This document shows positions 53,691-62,426 of a stretch of 64,000 nucleotides of DNA, one piece after another. Source of the stretch: Mesorhizobium caraganae (GTDB lineage: Bacteria; Pseudomonadota; Alphaproteobacteria; Rhizobiales; Rhizobiaceae); the NCBI RefSeq assembly GCF_016836705.1, contig NZ_JAFCGY010000002.1:310001-374000 (forward strand). Reading direction: 5' to 3'. The notes beneath the pieces are model-generated. The model was not told where the DNA came from. It searched no databases and saw nothing but the letters and a program-made list of their open reading frames with translations. The position numbers and the translations under genes are program-made. Numbering within the stretch: position 1 is the first letter of the stretch; the number at the start of each line of letters is the position of its first letter.

Positions 53691-54464
53691 ATGCCGCATC
53701 CATTGAAGATAGCCATAGCTGGCGCGCTCGGCCGTATGGGCAGGCAGATGGCACTGGCCGTCGAGGCCGATCCCAGGCTGGCGCTCGTCGCGCGATTCCA
53801 CCGGCCTGGCAGCGCCGGCGGGGGCCTGGTCGAACGCGACGAGGCGCTGGCGATTGCCGATGTCGTCATCGACTTCACCACCCCGGCAGCCTCCGTCGAG
53901 CTGGCAAAGGCCTGCGCGGCCCGCGGCGGCCCGGCACTCGTCATCGGCTCGACCGGATTCAATGCCTCTGAACTTGCAGCCATCGCCGAGGCGGCGAAGT
54001 CTATCGCGATCATGCGCTCGGGCAGCTACTCGCTCGGCCTCAACATGCTGGCCGGGCTGGTCGAGCAGGCGGCGCGGGCGCTTGGCCCCGACGCCGACAT
54101 CGAAATCCTCGAAGCGCATCACCGCTTCAAGGTCGATGCGCCGTCTGGCACGGCGCTGATGCTGGGCGAGGCGGCGGCGCGAGGGCGCTGCGTGATCCTC
54201 GACGATGTGGCGAGACGCGCTCGCGATGGCGTCACCGGTCCGCGCCCTGCCGACGAGATCGGCTTTGCCGTGCTGCGCGGCGGCAGCATCGTCGGCGAGC
54301 ACAGTGCGAGTTTCCTCAGCCAAGGTGAGACGCTCACGCTTTCGCACTCAGCCGGCGACCGTTCGATGTTCGCGCGCGGCGCCATTGTAGCGGCACTTTG
54401 GGTGATGGAACGCCCGCCCGGCGAATACAACATGCGCGACGTGCTGGGTTTTACCGCCTTTTGA
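53691..54464 (+). CDS. dapB: 4-hydroxy-tetrahydrodipicolinate reductase-like protein
   Basis: 257 aa from ATG 53691 (53658 possible). NAD(P)-binding [10 protein letters not shown] at 11-20, [10 protein letters not shown], and the active site [16 protein letters not shown] with His143, His144 and Lys147. The usual step is in lysine and diaminopimelate synthesis. Position downstream of the arginase and diaminopropionate genes is atypical for the main dapB, so it could be a second copy; [11 protein letters not shown] replaces the more usual APNFSxG stretch. Confidence 0.85.
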   Translation: MPHPLKIAIAGALGRMGRQMALAVEADPRLALVARFHRPGSAGGGLVERDEALAIADVVIDFTTPAASVELAKACAARGGPALVIGSTGFNASELAAIAEAAKSIAIMRSGSYSLGLNMLAGLVEQAARALGPDADIEILEAHHRFKVDAPSGTALMLGEAAARGRCVILDDVARRARDGVTGPRPADEIGFAVLRGGSIVGEHSASFLSQGETLTLSHSAGDRSMFARGAIVAALWVMERPPGEYNMRDVLGFTAF

Positions 54465-54838
54465 GATGCAGTGGTAACGGCAGCGAAGGGCGGTTGCGAT
54501 GGTCCTTGAGCCGCCCAATCATTCGAGATACTAAGGAAGCCGAACCGTTCGGTTCGATTCACATTGACGCACTGTATCGTGATCGATGCACGTCGACTCA
54601 ACGAGTCGGCCGCGCATTATAGCAAGTGCTATAATTTAACTATTTGATATCACCGTAGAAAATTGCCACCGCCGCGTCATTCGGTGGATTTCAAGATCGA
54701 ACTGAACGGTTCGGTTCACACATTTTAGTGATTGGAAATGGCAGCAAGACAGACCCATCTCGGGGTGGTCCGAGCGACGCGAATTCCTCCCAAGGCACGC
54801 CACTAGACGGACAGGACCAGATATCTGGAGTACTTAAA
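54465..54838. promoter_or_regulatory. upstream region of the DUF680 genes with related inverted repeats
   Basis: GAACCGTTCGGTTC at 54542-54555 (arms GAACCG/CGGTTC) and TGAACGGTTCGGTTCA at 54703-54718 share the core GTTCGGTTC, spaced ~160 bases apart. Such pairs usually mark a common regulator. No gene fits between 54465 and 54838. AT-rich bases at 54630-54660 may include a promoter. Confidence 0.5.
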
Positions 54839-55093
54839 ATGACCAAGATCGCTCTTACCGCTGCTGCTCTCCTCGTTGCCACCGGCACCGCTTTCGCAGG
54901 TAGCGACCACTATGGCTCTGACGGTGTCAACCAGCCTGCTGTGACCGCTCCGGCCGGCAATATTGACCACAGCTATGGCAATATCGACCACAGCTATACG
55001 GCCTCGATCAGCAAGCCCGTCAGCCTCGGCGGCTTCACGATCAAGGGCGACTCTAACCAGCCGCAATCCGGCCAGGGCATCTGGGGCCGCTAA
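54839..55093 (+). CDS. DUF680-type small exported protein (copy 1)
   Basis: 84 aa with GGAG nine bases upstream. Signal peptide (TKIALTAAALLVATGTAFAG) then SDHYGSDGVNQPAVTAP, an internal repeat YGNIDHSY, and the family ending SGQGIWGR. The family is small, periplasmic, very abundant in Mesorhizobium, and of unknown function. First of three copies in a row, all in the same direction. Confidence 0.88.
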   Translation: MTKIALTAAALLVATGTAFAGSDHYGSDGVNQPAVTAPAGNIDHSYGNIDHSYTASISKPVSLGGFTIKGDSNQPQSGQGIWGR

Positions 55094-55149
55094 GCCGGCT
55101 CCATCCGAATCGATCAGACCGTCAATCTCAGATCAGGAGCATTTAAAAA

Positions 55150-55374
55150 ATGACCAAGATCGCTCTTACCGCCGCCGCCATTCTCGTCGCCACGGGTTCC
55201 GCTTTCGCGGGCAGCGACCACTATGGCTCGAACAATGCCAGCCAGCCGGTTGCCAGCCAGTCGACCTCCGTCGACCACATGTTCACCGGCTCGATCCTGA
55301 AGTCCGAAAAGGCACAGGCTGACGCCAATGCCAAGGTTCCCGGTGAATCCGGCCAGGGGATCTGGGGCCGTTAA
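55150..55374 (+). CDS. DUF680-type small exported protein (copy 2)
   Basis: 74 aa, with CAGGAG upstream. Almost the same signal peptide as copy 1 (TKIALTAAAILVATGSAFAG), then SDHYGSNNASQPV and SGQGIWGR at the end. The middle differs, showing that only the ends are conserved. It lies 56 bases after copy 1, probably in one transcript, ending at the terminator at 55399. Confidence 0.88.
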   Translation: MTKIALTAAAILVATGSAFAGSDHYGSNNASQPVASQSTSVDHMFTGSILKSEKAQADANAKVPGESGQGIWGR

Positions 55375-55398
55375 TTTCCAGCGAGATCTACGACCACA

Positions 55399-55435
55399 AA
55401 GAGCGGTGGGCTTGGCCCGCCGCTCTTGTTTTTTT
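55399..55435 (+). terminator. intrinsic terminator
   Basis: 13 bp stem (55399-55411 with 55415-55427, one G-T pair), 3-base loop, followed by TTTTTTT at 55429-55435. It separates copies 1 and 2 from copy 3. Confidence 0.88.
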
Positions 55436-55566
55436 GTGCAGCCGGCTGGTTCCGCGAGGTAATCCGTTTCGCCCGGGAATAAAACCCGACCGTTCCGGGT
55501 CTTGTTGACAGCGGACCATCCTCCCAAGGCGCCCGCGCAATGAAACGACAGACAAGGAACACTGAA

Positions 55567-55812
55567 ATGACCAGGATTGCATTCGTCGCAGCCGCGATGC
55601 TCGTCGCTGCCATGGGCAGCGCCTCTGCCGGCAGCGATCACTATGGCGCCGACAACGCTAACCAGCCGACCGCCGGCGTCGACCGCGGCTTCACCGCCTC
55701 GATCCGCAAGCACAGGATGACCAAGCCTGCGGCTAACGTCGATACGTCGACAACGGGATCGGCAGGATCGAAAGCCTCGCCGGATCCTGGCCAGGGCATC
55801 TGGGGCAATTGA
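55567..55812 (+). CDS. DUF680-type small exported protein (copy 3)
   Basis: 81 aa from ATG 55567 with AAGGAAC upstream. Signal peptide (TRIAFVAAAMLVAAMGSASA), then GSDHYGADNANQPTAGVDRG and FTASIRKH, and the tail PGQGIWGN. It is more distant from the first two and has its own promoter region (55436-55566) and terminator. Confidence 0.87.
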   Translation: MTRIAFVAAAMLVAAMGSASAGSDHYGADNANQPTAGVDRGFTASIRKHRMTKPAANVDTSTTGSAGSKASPDPGQGIWGN

Positions 55813-55822
55813 TCATTTGCAC

Positions 55823-55855
55823 CAAAAGCGGCGGGCTGACCCCGTCGCCTTTTTT
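55823..55855 (+). terminator. intrinsic terminator
   Basis: 8 bp stem GCGGCGGG (55828-55835) / CCCGTCGC (55841-55848), 5-base loop, then TTTTTT at 55850-55855. It ends copy 3 eleven bases after its stop. Confidence 0.75.
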
Positions 55856-55863
55856 GGGCAGCG

Positions 55864-56379
55864 TCAGTTCAAATCCTTCGGCCTGATGCAATGCGTCAGC
55901 CGGGCTGTGCCGAAGGCGAGGTCCGCCCAGTTATCGTCGACGACAAAGCGGGCAAGGGCGCCAGTCGGGAATTTCTCTTCAAGCTTCCTGCGAGCCCCGG
56001 CATCCGATCGCGGACCGGCAAGCCTGCGCGCAAAATCCTCCAGGCCGGGATTATGGCCAAGCACCAGGAGACAGCCGGCCGATGCGATTGCCTGTTGCAC
56101 CTCGGCCAGAATGTCGCCGGCTGTGGCGTAGAAGAGCCTCTCGGTAAACTCCACCGGCACTCTCGCCGGCAGTTCTGCCGAGACCAGCCGCCATGTCTCG
56201 CGCGTGCGCAGTGCCGGTGACACCAGCGCCAAGTCAGGCAGCCAGTCGCGCCTGGCCAGTTCGCGCCCCATCATCGGCGCTGCCTTCAGTCCGCGCGGGG
56301 CAAGCGGCCGGTCGAAATCGGCAAGCGCCGGATCGTCCCAGCTCGACTTGGCGTGGCGCAGCAGAAGCAGCTGTTTCAT
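55864..56379 (-). CDS. sixA: SixA-type histidine phosphatase
   Basis: 171 aa. RHG-family phosphohistidine phosphatase: LLLLRHAKSSWDDPALADFD with the phosphorylated His9 and GCLLVLGHNPGLEDFARRLA holding the second His. Removes phosphate from phosphohistidine of signal proteins. Converges on the third DUF680 gene and lies 28 bases from purN. Confidence 0.92.
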   Translation of the reverse strand: MKQLLLLRHAKSSWDDPALADFDRPLAPRGLKAAPMMGRELARRDWLPDLALVSPALRTRETWRLVSAELPARVPVEFTERLFYATAGDILAEVQQAIASAGCLLVLGHNPGLEDFARRLAGPRSDAGARRKLEEKFPTGALARFVVDDNWADLAFGTARLTHCIRPKDLN

Positions 56380-56407
56380 AGGTTCGGCTCGTTGTGGGTC
56401 TAGGCCC

Positions 56408-57115
56408 TCAAGGCGTGATCCGCGCCAGATGCTCGAGATCGCGCTCTTCGCGCAACGGGTCAGGCGCCATCACAACCGAAGTTGCATTGTCGGCGTCGTC
56501 GGCGAAATGGGCGAGAACCGTGCGGCCGCCTTCCATGCGCGCCTTGCCGTCGGCGACGAGGCCGAGCGCCAGCGCGTAGAGCCGGTGTTCGGCCTTCAGC
56601 ACGCGCGCGGCCAGCGTGTCCTCATTGTCGCCGACCATCACCGGCACCGCGGCTTGCGCTATGATCGGGCCGTCATCCATCTCGGGCGTGACGAAATGCA
56701 CCGTGCAGCCATGGATGCGCATGCCGGCCCGCAGCGCGCGCGCATGCGTGTCGAGCCCCTTGAAGGCCGGTAGCAGGGCAGGGTGGATGTTGAGCATGCG
56801 CCCTTGCCACTTCTCGACCAGGCCGCGGGAAAGGATGCGCAAATAGCCGGCCAGCGCCACGATCTCGGCGTTGAACGCAACCAGTGCGGCGTCGATCGCC
56901 GCATCATGGGCTTCCTTGCTGGCATGGTCGGAGCGCACGATGACCTTGGTCGGGATGCCGCCCGCGGCTGCGATGCCGAGGCCGGCGGCGTTCACCCGGT
57001 CGGAAATGACGCCGACGATTTCGGCGGGATAGGCCGGATCGCTCGCCGCCGCGATCAGCGCCGTCATGTTGGAGCCGCGTCCCGAGATCAAGACAACCGT
57101 GCGTTTCCTGCTCAT
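56408..57115 (-). CDS. purN: phosphoribosylglycinamide formyltransferase
   Basis: 235 aa from ATG 57115, which overlaps the purM stop by four bases. Folate-dependent formyl transfer in purine synthesis. Motifs: [36 protein letters not shown] with the catalytic His, and [20 protein letters not shown]. The C-terminus extends beyond E. coli PurN by ~20 aa, common in rhizobia. Confidence 0.96.
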   Translation of the reverse strand: MSRKRTVVLISGRGSNMTALIAAASDPAYPAEIVGVISDRVNAAGLGIAAAGGIPTKVIVRSDHASKEAHDAAIDAALVAFNAEIVALAGYLRILSRGLVEKWQGRMLNIHPALLPAFKGLDTHARALRAGMRIHGCTVHFVTPEMDDGPIIAQAAVPVMVGDNEDTLAARVLKAEHRLYALALGLVADGKARMEGGRTVLAHFADDADNATSVVMAPDPLREERDLEHLARITP

Positions 57116-58191
57116 AGGCCGATCGAGCCCCGATAAATGACGCCGGCGTCGCGGCGCGGTACGATGCGGCCGATCGGCGTCACCGTCTCGCCGGCCTCCT
57201 GCAGAACGGCGGCGACCTGCGCTGCCTGGCCGGAGGCGACGACGAGGATCATGCCGATGCCGCAATTGAAGGTGCGCATCATCTCTTCCGGCGCGACGCC
57301 GCCGGTTTTCGCAAGCCAGGAAAAGACCGGCGGCACATCGATGGCATTGAGGTCGAGCTCGGCGGAGAAATCCTTCGGCAGCACGCGCGGGATGTTTTCG
57401 GGAAAGCCGCCGCCGGTGATATGGGCCAGCGCCTTGATGCCATGGGTGTTGCGGATCGCCTTCAGGATCGACTTCACATAGATGCGCGTCGGTTCCAGCA
57501 GCGCCTCGGCCAGCGTCGCCTCATCGTTGAACGGCGCCGGATCGCTCCAGGCAAGCCCACTGACGCCGACGATGCGGCGCACCAACGAAAAGCCATTCGA
57601 ATGCAGGCCTGAGGAAGCCAGACCCAGGAGCACGTCACCCTCGACAATATCGTCGGTCGGCAGCAACTGGCCGCGTTCAGCCGCGCCCACGGCAAAGCCG
57701 GCAAGGTCGTAATCGTTGCCGTGATACATGCCGGGCATTTCGGCCGTCTCGCCGCCGATCAGCGCGCAACCGGCCTGCCGGCAGCCTATTGCGATACCGC
57801 CGACGATCGCCGCCCCCTGGTCGGGGTCGAGCTTGCCGGTGGCGAAATAGTCGAGGAAGAACAGCGGCTCCGCCCCTTGTACGACAATGTCGTTGACGCA
57901 CATGGCGACGAGGTCGATGCCGATCGTGTCATGCTTGCCGGCATCGATGGCGATCTTCAGCTTGGTTCCGACGCCGTCATTGGCAGCAACCAACACCGGG
58001 TCCGTGAAGCCTGCGGCCTTCAGGTCGAACAGGCCGCCAAAGCCGCCGATCTCGCCATCGGCGCCCGGCCGGCGCGTCGCGCGCACCAGCGGCTTGATCT
58101 TCTCGACCATGAGGTTGCCGGCATCGATGTCGACACCCGCCTCGGCATAGGTGAGCCCGTTCTTGCGCTTGGCCCGGTCGCCCTTGCTCAT
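57112..58191 (-). CDS. purM: phosphoribosylformylglycinamidine cyclo-ligase
   Basis: 359 aa from ATG 58191; an upstream in-frame ATG at 58230 exists but the shorter form aligns with the family start ([20 protein letters not shown]). ATP-binding [40 protein letters not shown] and [20 protein letters not shown] are all present. Coupled with purN in the usual purM-purN order. Confidence 0.97.
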   Translation of the reverse strand: MSKGDRAKRKNGLTYAEAGVDIDAGNLMVEKIKPLVRATRRPGADGEIGGFGGLFDLKAAGFTDPVLVAANDGVGTKLKIAIDAGKHDTIGIDLVAMCVNDIVVQGAEPLFFLDYFATGKLDPDQGAAIVGGIAIGCRQAGCALIGGETAEMPGMYHGNDYDLAGFAVGAAERGQLLPTDDIVEGDVLLGLASSGLHSNGFSLVRRIVGVSGLAWSDPAPFNDEATLAEALLEPTRIYVKSILKAIRNTHGIKALAHITGGGFPENIPRVLPKDFSAELDLNAIDVPPVFSWLAKTGGVAPEEMMRTFNCGIGMILVVASGQAAQVAAVLQEAGETVTPIGRIVPRRDAGVIYRGSIGL

Positions 58192-58264
58192 CGTCGGCGC
58201 ATCCCTGTTTCCCTTGCGGGCTCTTCGCATGAATGGTTTCGGGGGGCAAGGAGGGTGACAGCCA

Positions 58265-58287
58265 ATCTCCCCCCTTGTGGGGGAGAT
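58265..58287. repeat. short palindromic repeat
   Basis: ATCTCCCCC (58265-58273) / GGGGGAGAT (58279-58287), perfect 9 bp stem with 5-base loop, in the 178-base gap between purM and the CDP-alcohol gene. It is the kind of arm seen in rhizobial palindromic elements; here only one arm pair is present. Confidence 0.6.
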
Positions 58288-58369
58288 CAGCTGCTTCGGC
58301 GCCTCGCGACTTGCGCCCGCCCGCCATCTCCCTCATCTATCTCCCAACAAGCAAAGCGGGACATGCCTT

Positions 58370-58927
58370 TTGACGATTCCCAACCTGATCACCATCATGC
58401 GCTTCGTGCTGGTCCCGGCCGTGGTGCTGGCGATGCTGAATATGCGGTGGGACTGGGCCTTTGCCGGCTTTCTCGTTGCCGGAATTTCCGATGGCGTCGA
58501 CGGCTTCATCGCCCGCCGCTTCAACCAGCATTCGAAACTCGGCGCCTATCTCGATCCGATGGCCGACAAGGTGCTCCTGGTGTCGGTGTTCGTGGTCATG
58601 GGATTCATTGGCGAACTGCCGCTGTGGCTGGTCGTCACCATGGTTTCACGCGATGCGCTGATCATCTGCGCCGTGCTGTTGTCCACCGTCATGGCGCATC
58701 CGGTCGAGATGAAACCGCTCTACGTGTCGAAGGCCAACACCGCCGCCCAGATCGTGCTGGCGGCCGTGGTGCTGGGCGAACTGGCGCTTGGCCTCCACCT
58801 CGACCCGCTCAGGCCCGCTCTCATATTGCTGTCCGGGGTCTTGACCGTGGCTTCGGCCGCGGCCTATCTCGTGGCTTGGCTGAGGCATATGAGCGGCTAT
58901 GGCGAAGGCTCCACCCCGGACACCTGA
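58370..58927 (+). CDS. CDP-alcohol phosphatidyltransferase (second copy)
   Basis: 185 aa from TTG 58370; the frame opens at 58277 but TIPNLITIMRFVLVPAVVLA begins just at this TTG as in the family. The motif DGVDGFIARRFNQHSKLGAY then LDPMAD is complete. Possible roles: second phosphatidylglycerophosphate synthase or a cardiolipin synthase of the CDP-alcohol type. It precedes perM and hdaA, an order common in Rhizobiales. Confidence 0.9.
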   Translation: MTIPNLITIMRFVLVPAVVLAMLNMRWDWAFAGFLVAGISDGVDGFIARRFNQHSKLGAYLDPMADKVLLVSVFVVMGFIGELPLWLVVTMVSRDALIICAVLLSTVMAHPVEMKPLYVSKANTAAQIVLAAVVLGELALGLHLDPLRPALILLSGVLTVASAAAYLVAWLRHMSGYGEGSTPDT

Positions 58928-60104
58928 TCGAGAATCCATCGAAGTTGCGGCCGAGGCAGCGGCCGCCGGCGAAGCTGCGTCCCTGGCGTTCCGCCGCCAG
59001 ATCTTTTTCTGGCTGGGCACGGCCGTCTTCCTGGCGCTGTTCCTCTACATCTTCTCCGGCATCCTCTTACCCTTCGTCGCCGGCATGGTGCTGGCCTATT
59101 TCCTCGATCCGGTCGCCGACCGGCTGCAGCGCCTCGGGCTCTCCCGGCTGATGGCGACGGTGGTAATCCTCATTACCTTCATCGTCTTGCTGGTGCTGGC
59201 CTTCGTCATCCTGGTTCCGGTGCTGGCGACGCAGATGGCCGACTTCGCCGGCAAGCTGCCGGAATATCTGACCCGGCTGCAGTCGTTGATCACCAGCTTC
59301 GACCCGAAATGGCTGGAGCAGAAATTCGGCGTCAACGCCAATGGCCTGCGCGATGGTCTGAATTCGCTGCTCACGTCAGGCTTCGGCCTGCTGAGCACCG
59401 TTTTTACCTCGATCTGGAGTTCCGGCGTGGCGCTGGTTGCGGTGGTCAGCCTGTTCGTGGTCACCCCGGTCGTTGCCTTCTACATGCTGCTCGACTGGGA
59501 CCGCATGGTGGCGGTGGTCGACAGCTGGGTGCCGCGCGATTATGTCGGGACGGTCAGGACGATTTCCAGGGACATCAACACCGCGACCGCCGGCTTCGTG
59601 CGTGGCCAGGGCACGCTGTGCCTGGTGCTTGGCGGCATGTACGCCACCGGCCTGACGCTGACCGGGTTGAATTTCGGCATCCTCATCGGCTTGTTCGCCG
59701 GGCTGATCTCCTTCATCCCCTATGTCGGCTCGCTGACCGGCCTGGTGCTGGCCGTCGGCGTCGCCTTCGTCCAGTTCTGGCCGGACTGGACCATGGTGGC
59801 GTTGGTCGCCGGCGTGTTCTTCATCGGCCAGTTCATCGAAGGCAACATCCTGCAGCCCAGGCTGGTCGGCAAAAGCGTCGGCCTGCATCCGGTGTGGCTG
59901 ATGTTCGCGCTGTTCGCTTTCGGCGCCCTGTTCGGCTTCGTTGGGCTGCTGATTGCGGTGCCGGCCTCGGCCGCGGTTGCCGTGCTGGTGCGCTTTGCCA
60001 TTGCCCGCTATCTCGAATCGCCGCTCTACAAGGGGCACGCCACTGAGCCCGTCCCGCCGCTCCCCGCCGATCGTGGCGGGGGCCACCGCTCGCCACGCAG
60101 CTGA
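58899..60104 (+). CDS. perM: AI-2E/PerM-family membrane protein
   Basis: 401 aa. Starts inside the previous gene's end (29-base overlap). Hydrophobic helices include LFLYIFSGILLPFVAGMVLA, LIGLFAGLISFIPYVGSLTG and FIGQFIEGNILQPRLVGKSV, with the family's conserved block at ~290-330. Possibly a Na+/H+-linked or autoinducer exporter; exact role not known for this branch. Confidence 0.9.
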   Translation: MAKAPPRTPDRESIEVAAEAAAAGEAASLAFRRQIFFWLGTAVFLALFLYIFSGILLPFVAGMVLAYFLDPVADRLQRLGLSRLMATVVILITFIVLLVLAFVILVPVLATQMADFAGKLPEYLTRLQSLITSFDPKWLEQKFGVNANGLRDGLNSLLTSGFGLLSTVFTSIWSSGVALVAVVSLFVVTPVVAFYMLLDWDRMVAVVDSWVPRDYVGTVRTISRDINTATAGFVRGQGTLCLVLGGMYATGLTLTGLNFGILIGLFAGLISFIPYVGSLTGLVLAVGVAFVQFWPDWTMVALVAGVFFIGQFIEGNILQPRLVGKSVGLHPVWLMFALFAFGALFGFVGLLIAVPASAAVAVLVRFAIARYLESPLYKGHATEPVPPLPADRGGGHRSPRS

Positions 60105-60106
60105 AC

Positions 60107-60811
60107 GTGGCTGATCAAAAAACCGAACCGCCACGCCAGCTGCCGCTCGATCTCGGCCACGGCACCGGTTATTCGCGCGACGAGTTGGTGGTGTCGGCCA
60201 CCAACCGCGAGGCGGTGGCCCTTGTCGACCGCTGGCCGGACTGGCCCTCGCCGGTGATCGTGCTGGCCGGCCCGGCCGGTTCCGGCAAGACACATCTGGG
60301 GTCGATCTGGCTGGCGCGGGCCAACGCTGTGGTGGTCGATGCCCAGCGCATCGGCAATGCCATCGCCGGGCTCGGCGGCAGGCCGGCGCTGATCGACGAT
60401 GTCGACAAGACAGCTATCGACGAGGCGGGCCTGTTCCATCTCATCAATGAAGTGCGCGGCGCCGGGTCCACCTTGTTGTTGACGGCGCGGCGCTTTCCTG
60501 CCGCCTGGGGGGTGACGCTGCCCGATCTCACCTCGCGCCTGAAGGCGGCGGCGACCGTTGAAATCCACGAACCGGACGACCTGCTTCTGGCCGGCGTCAT
60601 TACCAAACTGTTCGCCGACCGCCAGGTCGAGGTCGAACAGCATGTCGTGCAATATCTCGTGCGCCGCATCGAGCGCTCGCTGGCCACCGCCATGCGGGTG
60701 GTCGAACGGCTGGATCGCACCGCGCTCGAACGCAAGACGCCGATTACAAGGGCACTCGCCGCCGAGATCGTCAGTGCGATGGACGAAGGGCAGGGCGAGT
60801 TCGAAATTTAG
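60107..60811 (+). CDS. hdaA: DnaA-related initiation regulator
   Basis: 234 aa from GTG 60107, two bases after the perM stop. The N-terminus carries QLPLDL at 11-16, the beta-clamp-binding motif, then a AAA+ domain with GPAGSGKTH at 55-63 and ALIDDVD as Walker B. Unlike DnaA it lacks domain IV. Such proteins inactivate DnaA with the clamp after replication starts. It ends the perM-hdaA pair. Confidence 0.93.
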   Translation: MADQKTEPPRQLPLDLGHGTGYSRDELVVSATNREAVALVDRWPDWPSPVIVLAGPAGSGKTHLGSIWLARANAVVVDAQRIGNAIAGLGGRPALIDDVDKTAIDEAGLFHLINEVRGAGSTLLLTARRFPAAWGVTLPDLTSRLKAAATVEIHEPDDLLLAGVITKLFADRQVEVEQHVVQYLVRRIERSLATAMRVVERLDRTALERKTPITRALAAEIVSAMDEGQGEFEI

Positions 60812-60930
60812 GCAGTGGAAGGAGAAGACTCCGCTCCTGTCCCATTTCGAGAAAACCTCTGGCATCCATCTTGCAGCACTACGCCTGCCGGCTGACCCCG
60901 GTCCTGATCGCGTTCCTCATCGGGTTGTAG

Positions 60931-60970
60931 GCTCGCCGGGAGTGATGATTGGGGTTCTCGCCCGGCGAGC
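60931..60970. other. inverted repeat
   Basis: GCTCGCCGGG at 60931-60940 and CCCGGCGAGC at 60961-60970, perfect 10 bp arms with a 20-base loop. It lies in the gene-free stretch 60812-61025 after hdaA. Confidence 0.5.
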
Positions 60971-61025
60971 TTACCTTCAAGCAGAATGGTCGCCAGAGTG
61001 CCCAGTAAAAGTTCGCGCGCTCCTG

Positions 61026-61286
61026 TCACGCCCACAACGGGGCCAGATACCGGACCAGAAGGTAGACCGCTATATGCGCCGCCACGTAACAGGCGGCGAC
61101 GACGCCAAAGAATGCCAGGCTGGTTGGCCATGAGCGGGGAGCACGCTGCCTCTTGCTCGGCCGGTTGTTCCAGATCCACAGGGCAGCACAGATAATGGCC
61201 CAGACGACCACGAACGGAATCGCGATGCCGATATAGGCGAAGTAGGCAGGGCCTATCAGCGACAGCCATGCCTCGAGACCAAGCAT
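61026..61286 (-). CDS. two-helix small membrane protein
   Basis: 86 aa with GGGGAG eight bases before the ATG. Hydrophobic stretches YFAYIGIAIPFVVVWAIICA and LAFFGVVAACYVAAHIAVYL enclose a basic loop (NNRPSKRQRAPRSWPT). No family known to me. Nearby remnants suggest it may be an insertion or leftover in a rearranged region. Confidence 0.7.
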   Translation of the reverse strand: MLGLEAWLSLIGPAYFAYIGIAIPFVVVWAIICAALWIWNNRPSKRQRAPRSWPTSLAFFGVVAACYVAAHIAVYLLVRYLAPLWA

Positions 61287-61366
61287 CCGGAATCTCCCCT
61301 TTTGCCAAGTTCTAGACCGACGGCAGCGATGGAAGCGAGGGGATTATCCGAGCGGGGCACCTTGCG

Positions 61367-61588
61367 TCAGATCTTCAGCACCACCCGGCCGAACGGGCGC
61401 TCCTCGATGAGATACCGCAAGCCTTCGGCGGCATCCTCCAGTGCAAAGACCTTCGCCACGACCGGCTTGACCTTGCCCGATACAAGCAGGTCCGAAATGA
61501 CTGACTTGACGGCAAGTCTGGCCGACGCGCTTTCGGTGAGCAGCAAAAATCCCTTGATGCCAGTGCGGCGTTCAAAATCTTACGCCGA
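61367..61588 (-). pseudogene. C-terminal fragment of a zinc-type alcohol dehydrogenase/quinone reductase
   Basis: The stretch from about 61582 to the TGA at 61367 reads RRTGIKGFLLLTESASARLA and KVFALEDAAEGLRYLIEERP then FGRVVLKI, the normal C-terminus of medium-chain quinone/alcohol dehydrogenases. A TAA lies directly upstream in frame and no start exists, so only ~70 of ~320 residues remain. Further upstream (to ~61770) another decayed stretch (APLIVRLPFPENAILPIEAV) follows in a different frame. Confidence 0.8.
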
Positions 61589-61814
61589 TGCCGTCCATGA
61601 CGGCGCCATTGCCTTCGCTGATACGATTGAACTCCTCTGCCCAAATGCGGATGCTCGACGGCTTCAATGGGCAGGATCGCGTTCTCGGGAAATGGCAAGC
61701 GGACGATCAACGGCGCACCAGCCTTGGCGAAGGTGGTGCGGCCCTCATTGCCGGCGCCTAGGTCAGCCTGGCGCTCCGGCCGGCAACCGACCGGAGCGTG
61801 TCTGCGACAACGGA

Positions 61815-62123
61815 TCAACCGCAGACCCTGACCTGCTCGATGACCCTGTGGTGATGGCGCCAGTGCTTGATCACCTCGATATGGCAGCGGTGATGACGGT
61901 GGTGGCGGCGCCATTGACCGTCATTGCCCTGATTGTCGCTATATTCATCGTCGTCGTAGACTCTTTGGCGTTCGTGATAACGGCGAATTTGTATTTGATC
62001 ATTGTCGGGTGAATATTGATCGCCGTCATCCGACTGGATGATCACGCTGGCGGCTTGCGCCGGTGCAATCAAAACTGCCATTCCGGCAAAAGCGATCATG
62101 GAAGCGATTATCAGGGTTTTCAT
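61815..62123 (-). CDS. His-rich exported protein, hypothetical
   Basis: 102 aa with AAGGAG-type ribosome site before the ATG. Signal peptide (KTLIIASMIAFAGMAVLI, then APAQA). The mature part has acidic stretches (DDDEYSDNQGNDG) followed by many histidines (WRRHHRHHRCHIEVIKHWRH). Metal binding is a guess. No family name known to me. Confidence 0.75.
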   Translation of the reverse strand: MKTLIIASMIAFAGMAVLIAPAQAASVIIQSDDGDQYSPDNDQIQIRRYHERQRVYDDDEYSDNQGNDGQWRRHHRHHRCHIEVIKHWRHHHRVIEQVRVCG

Positions 62124-62298
62124 TATATCTCTCCTTGGGTCGAATAATACTCAACTCGCGGGAGAGGTTCGCGTTCCAATCCAAATTGCAGGGTAACCCG
62201 ATGCAGGCCTGCGGGGTGCGAACGCGCACCGCCATGCGCCGGCGGCGAAGCCGCCGTTGGCGACCTTTGACCACAAACAAACTTTGCAGGGAGAAAAA

Positions 62299-62375
<77 letters not shown>

Positions 62376-62426
62376 AGGCCCTGCGGCGTATAAGGTTCCG
62401 GGCCCTGCCGCGCAACCCCTAAAACG

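Noticed and set aside
56408..57265. Longer start for purN giving 285 residues
   Set aside because: The extra N-terminus is Arg-rich shadow of purM coding sequence; ATG 57115 overlaps the purM stop as expected for coupling.
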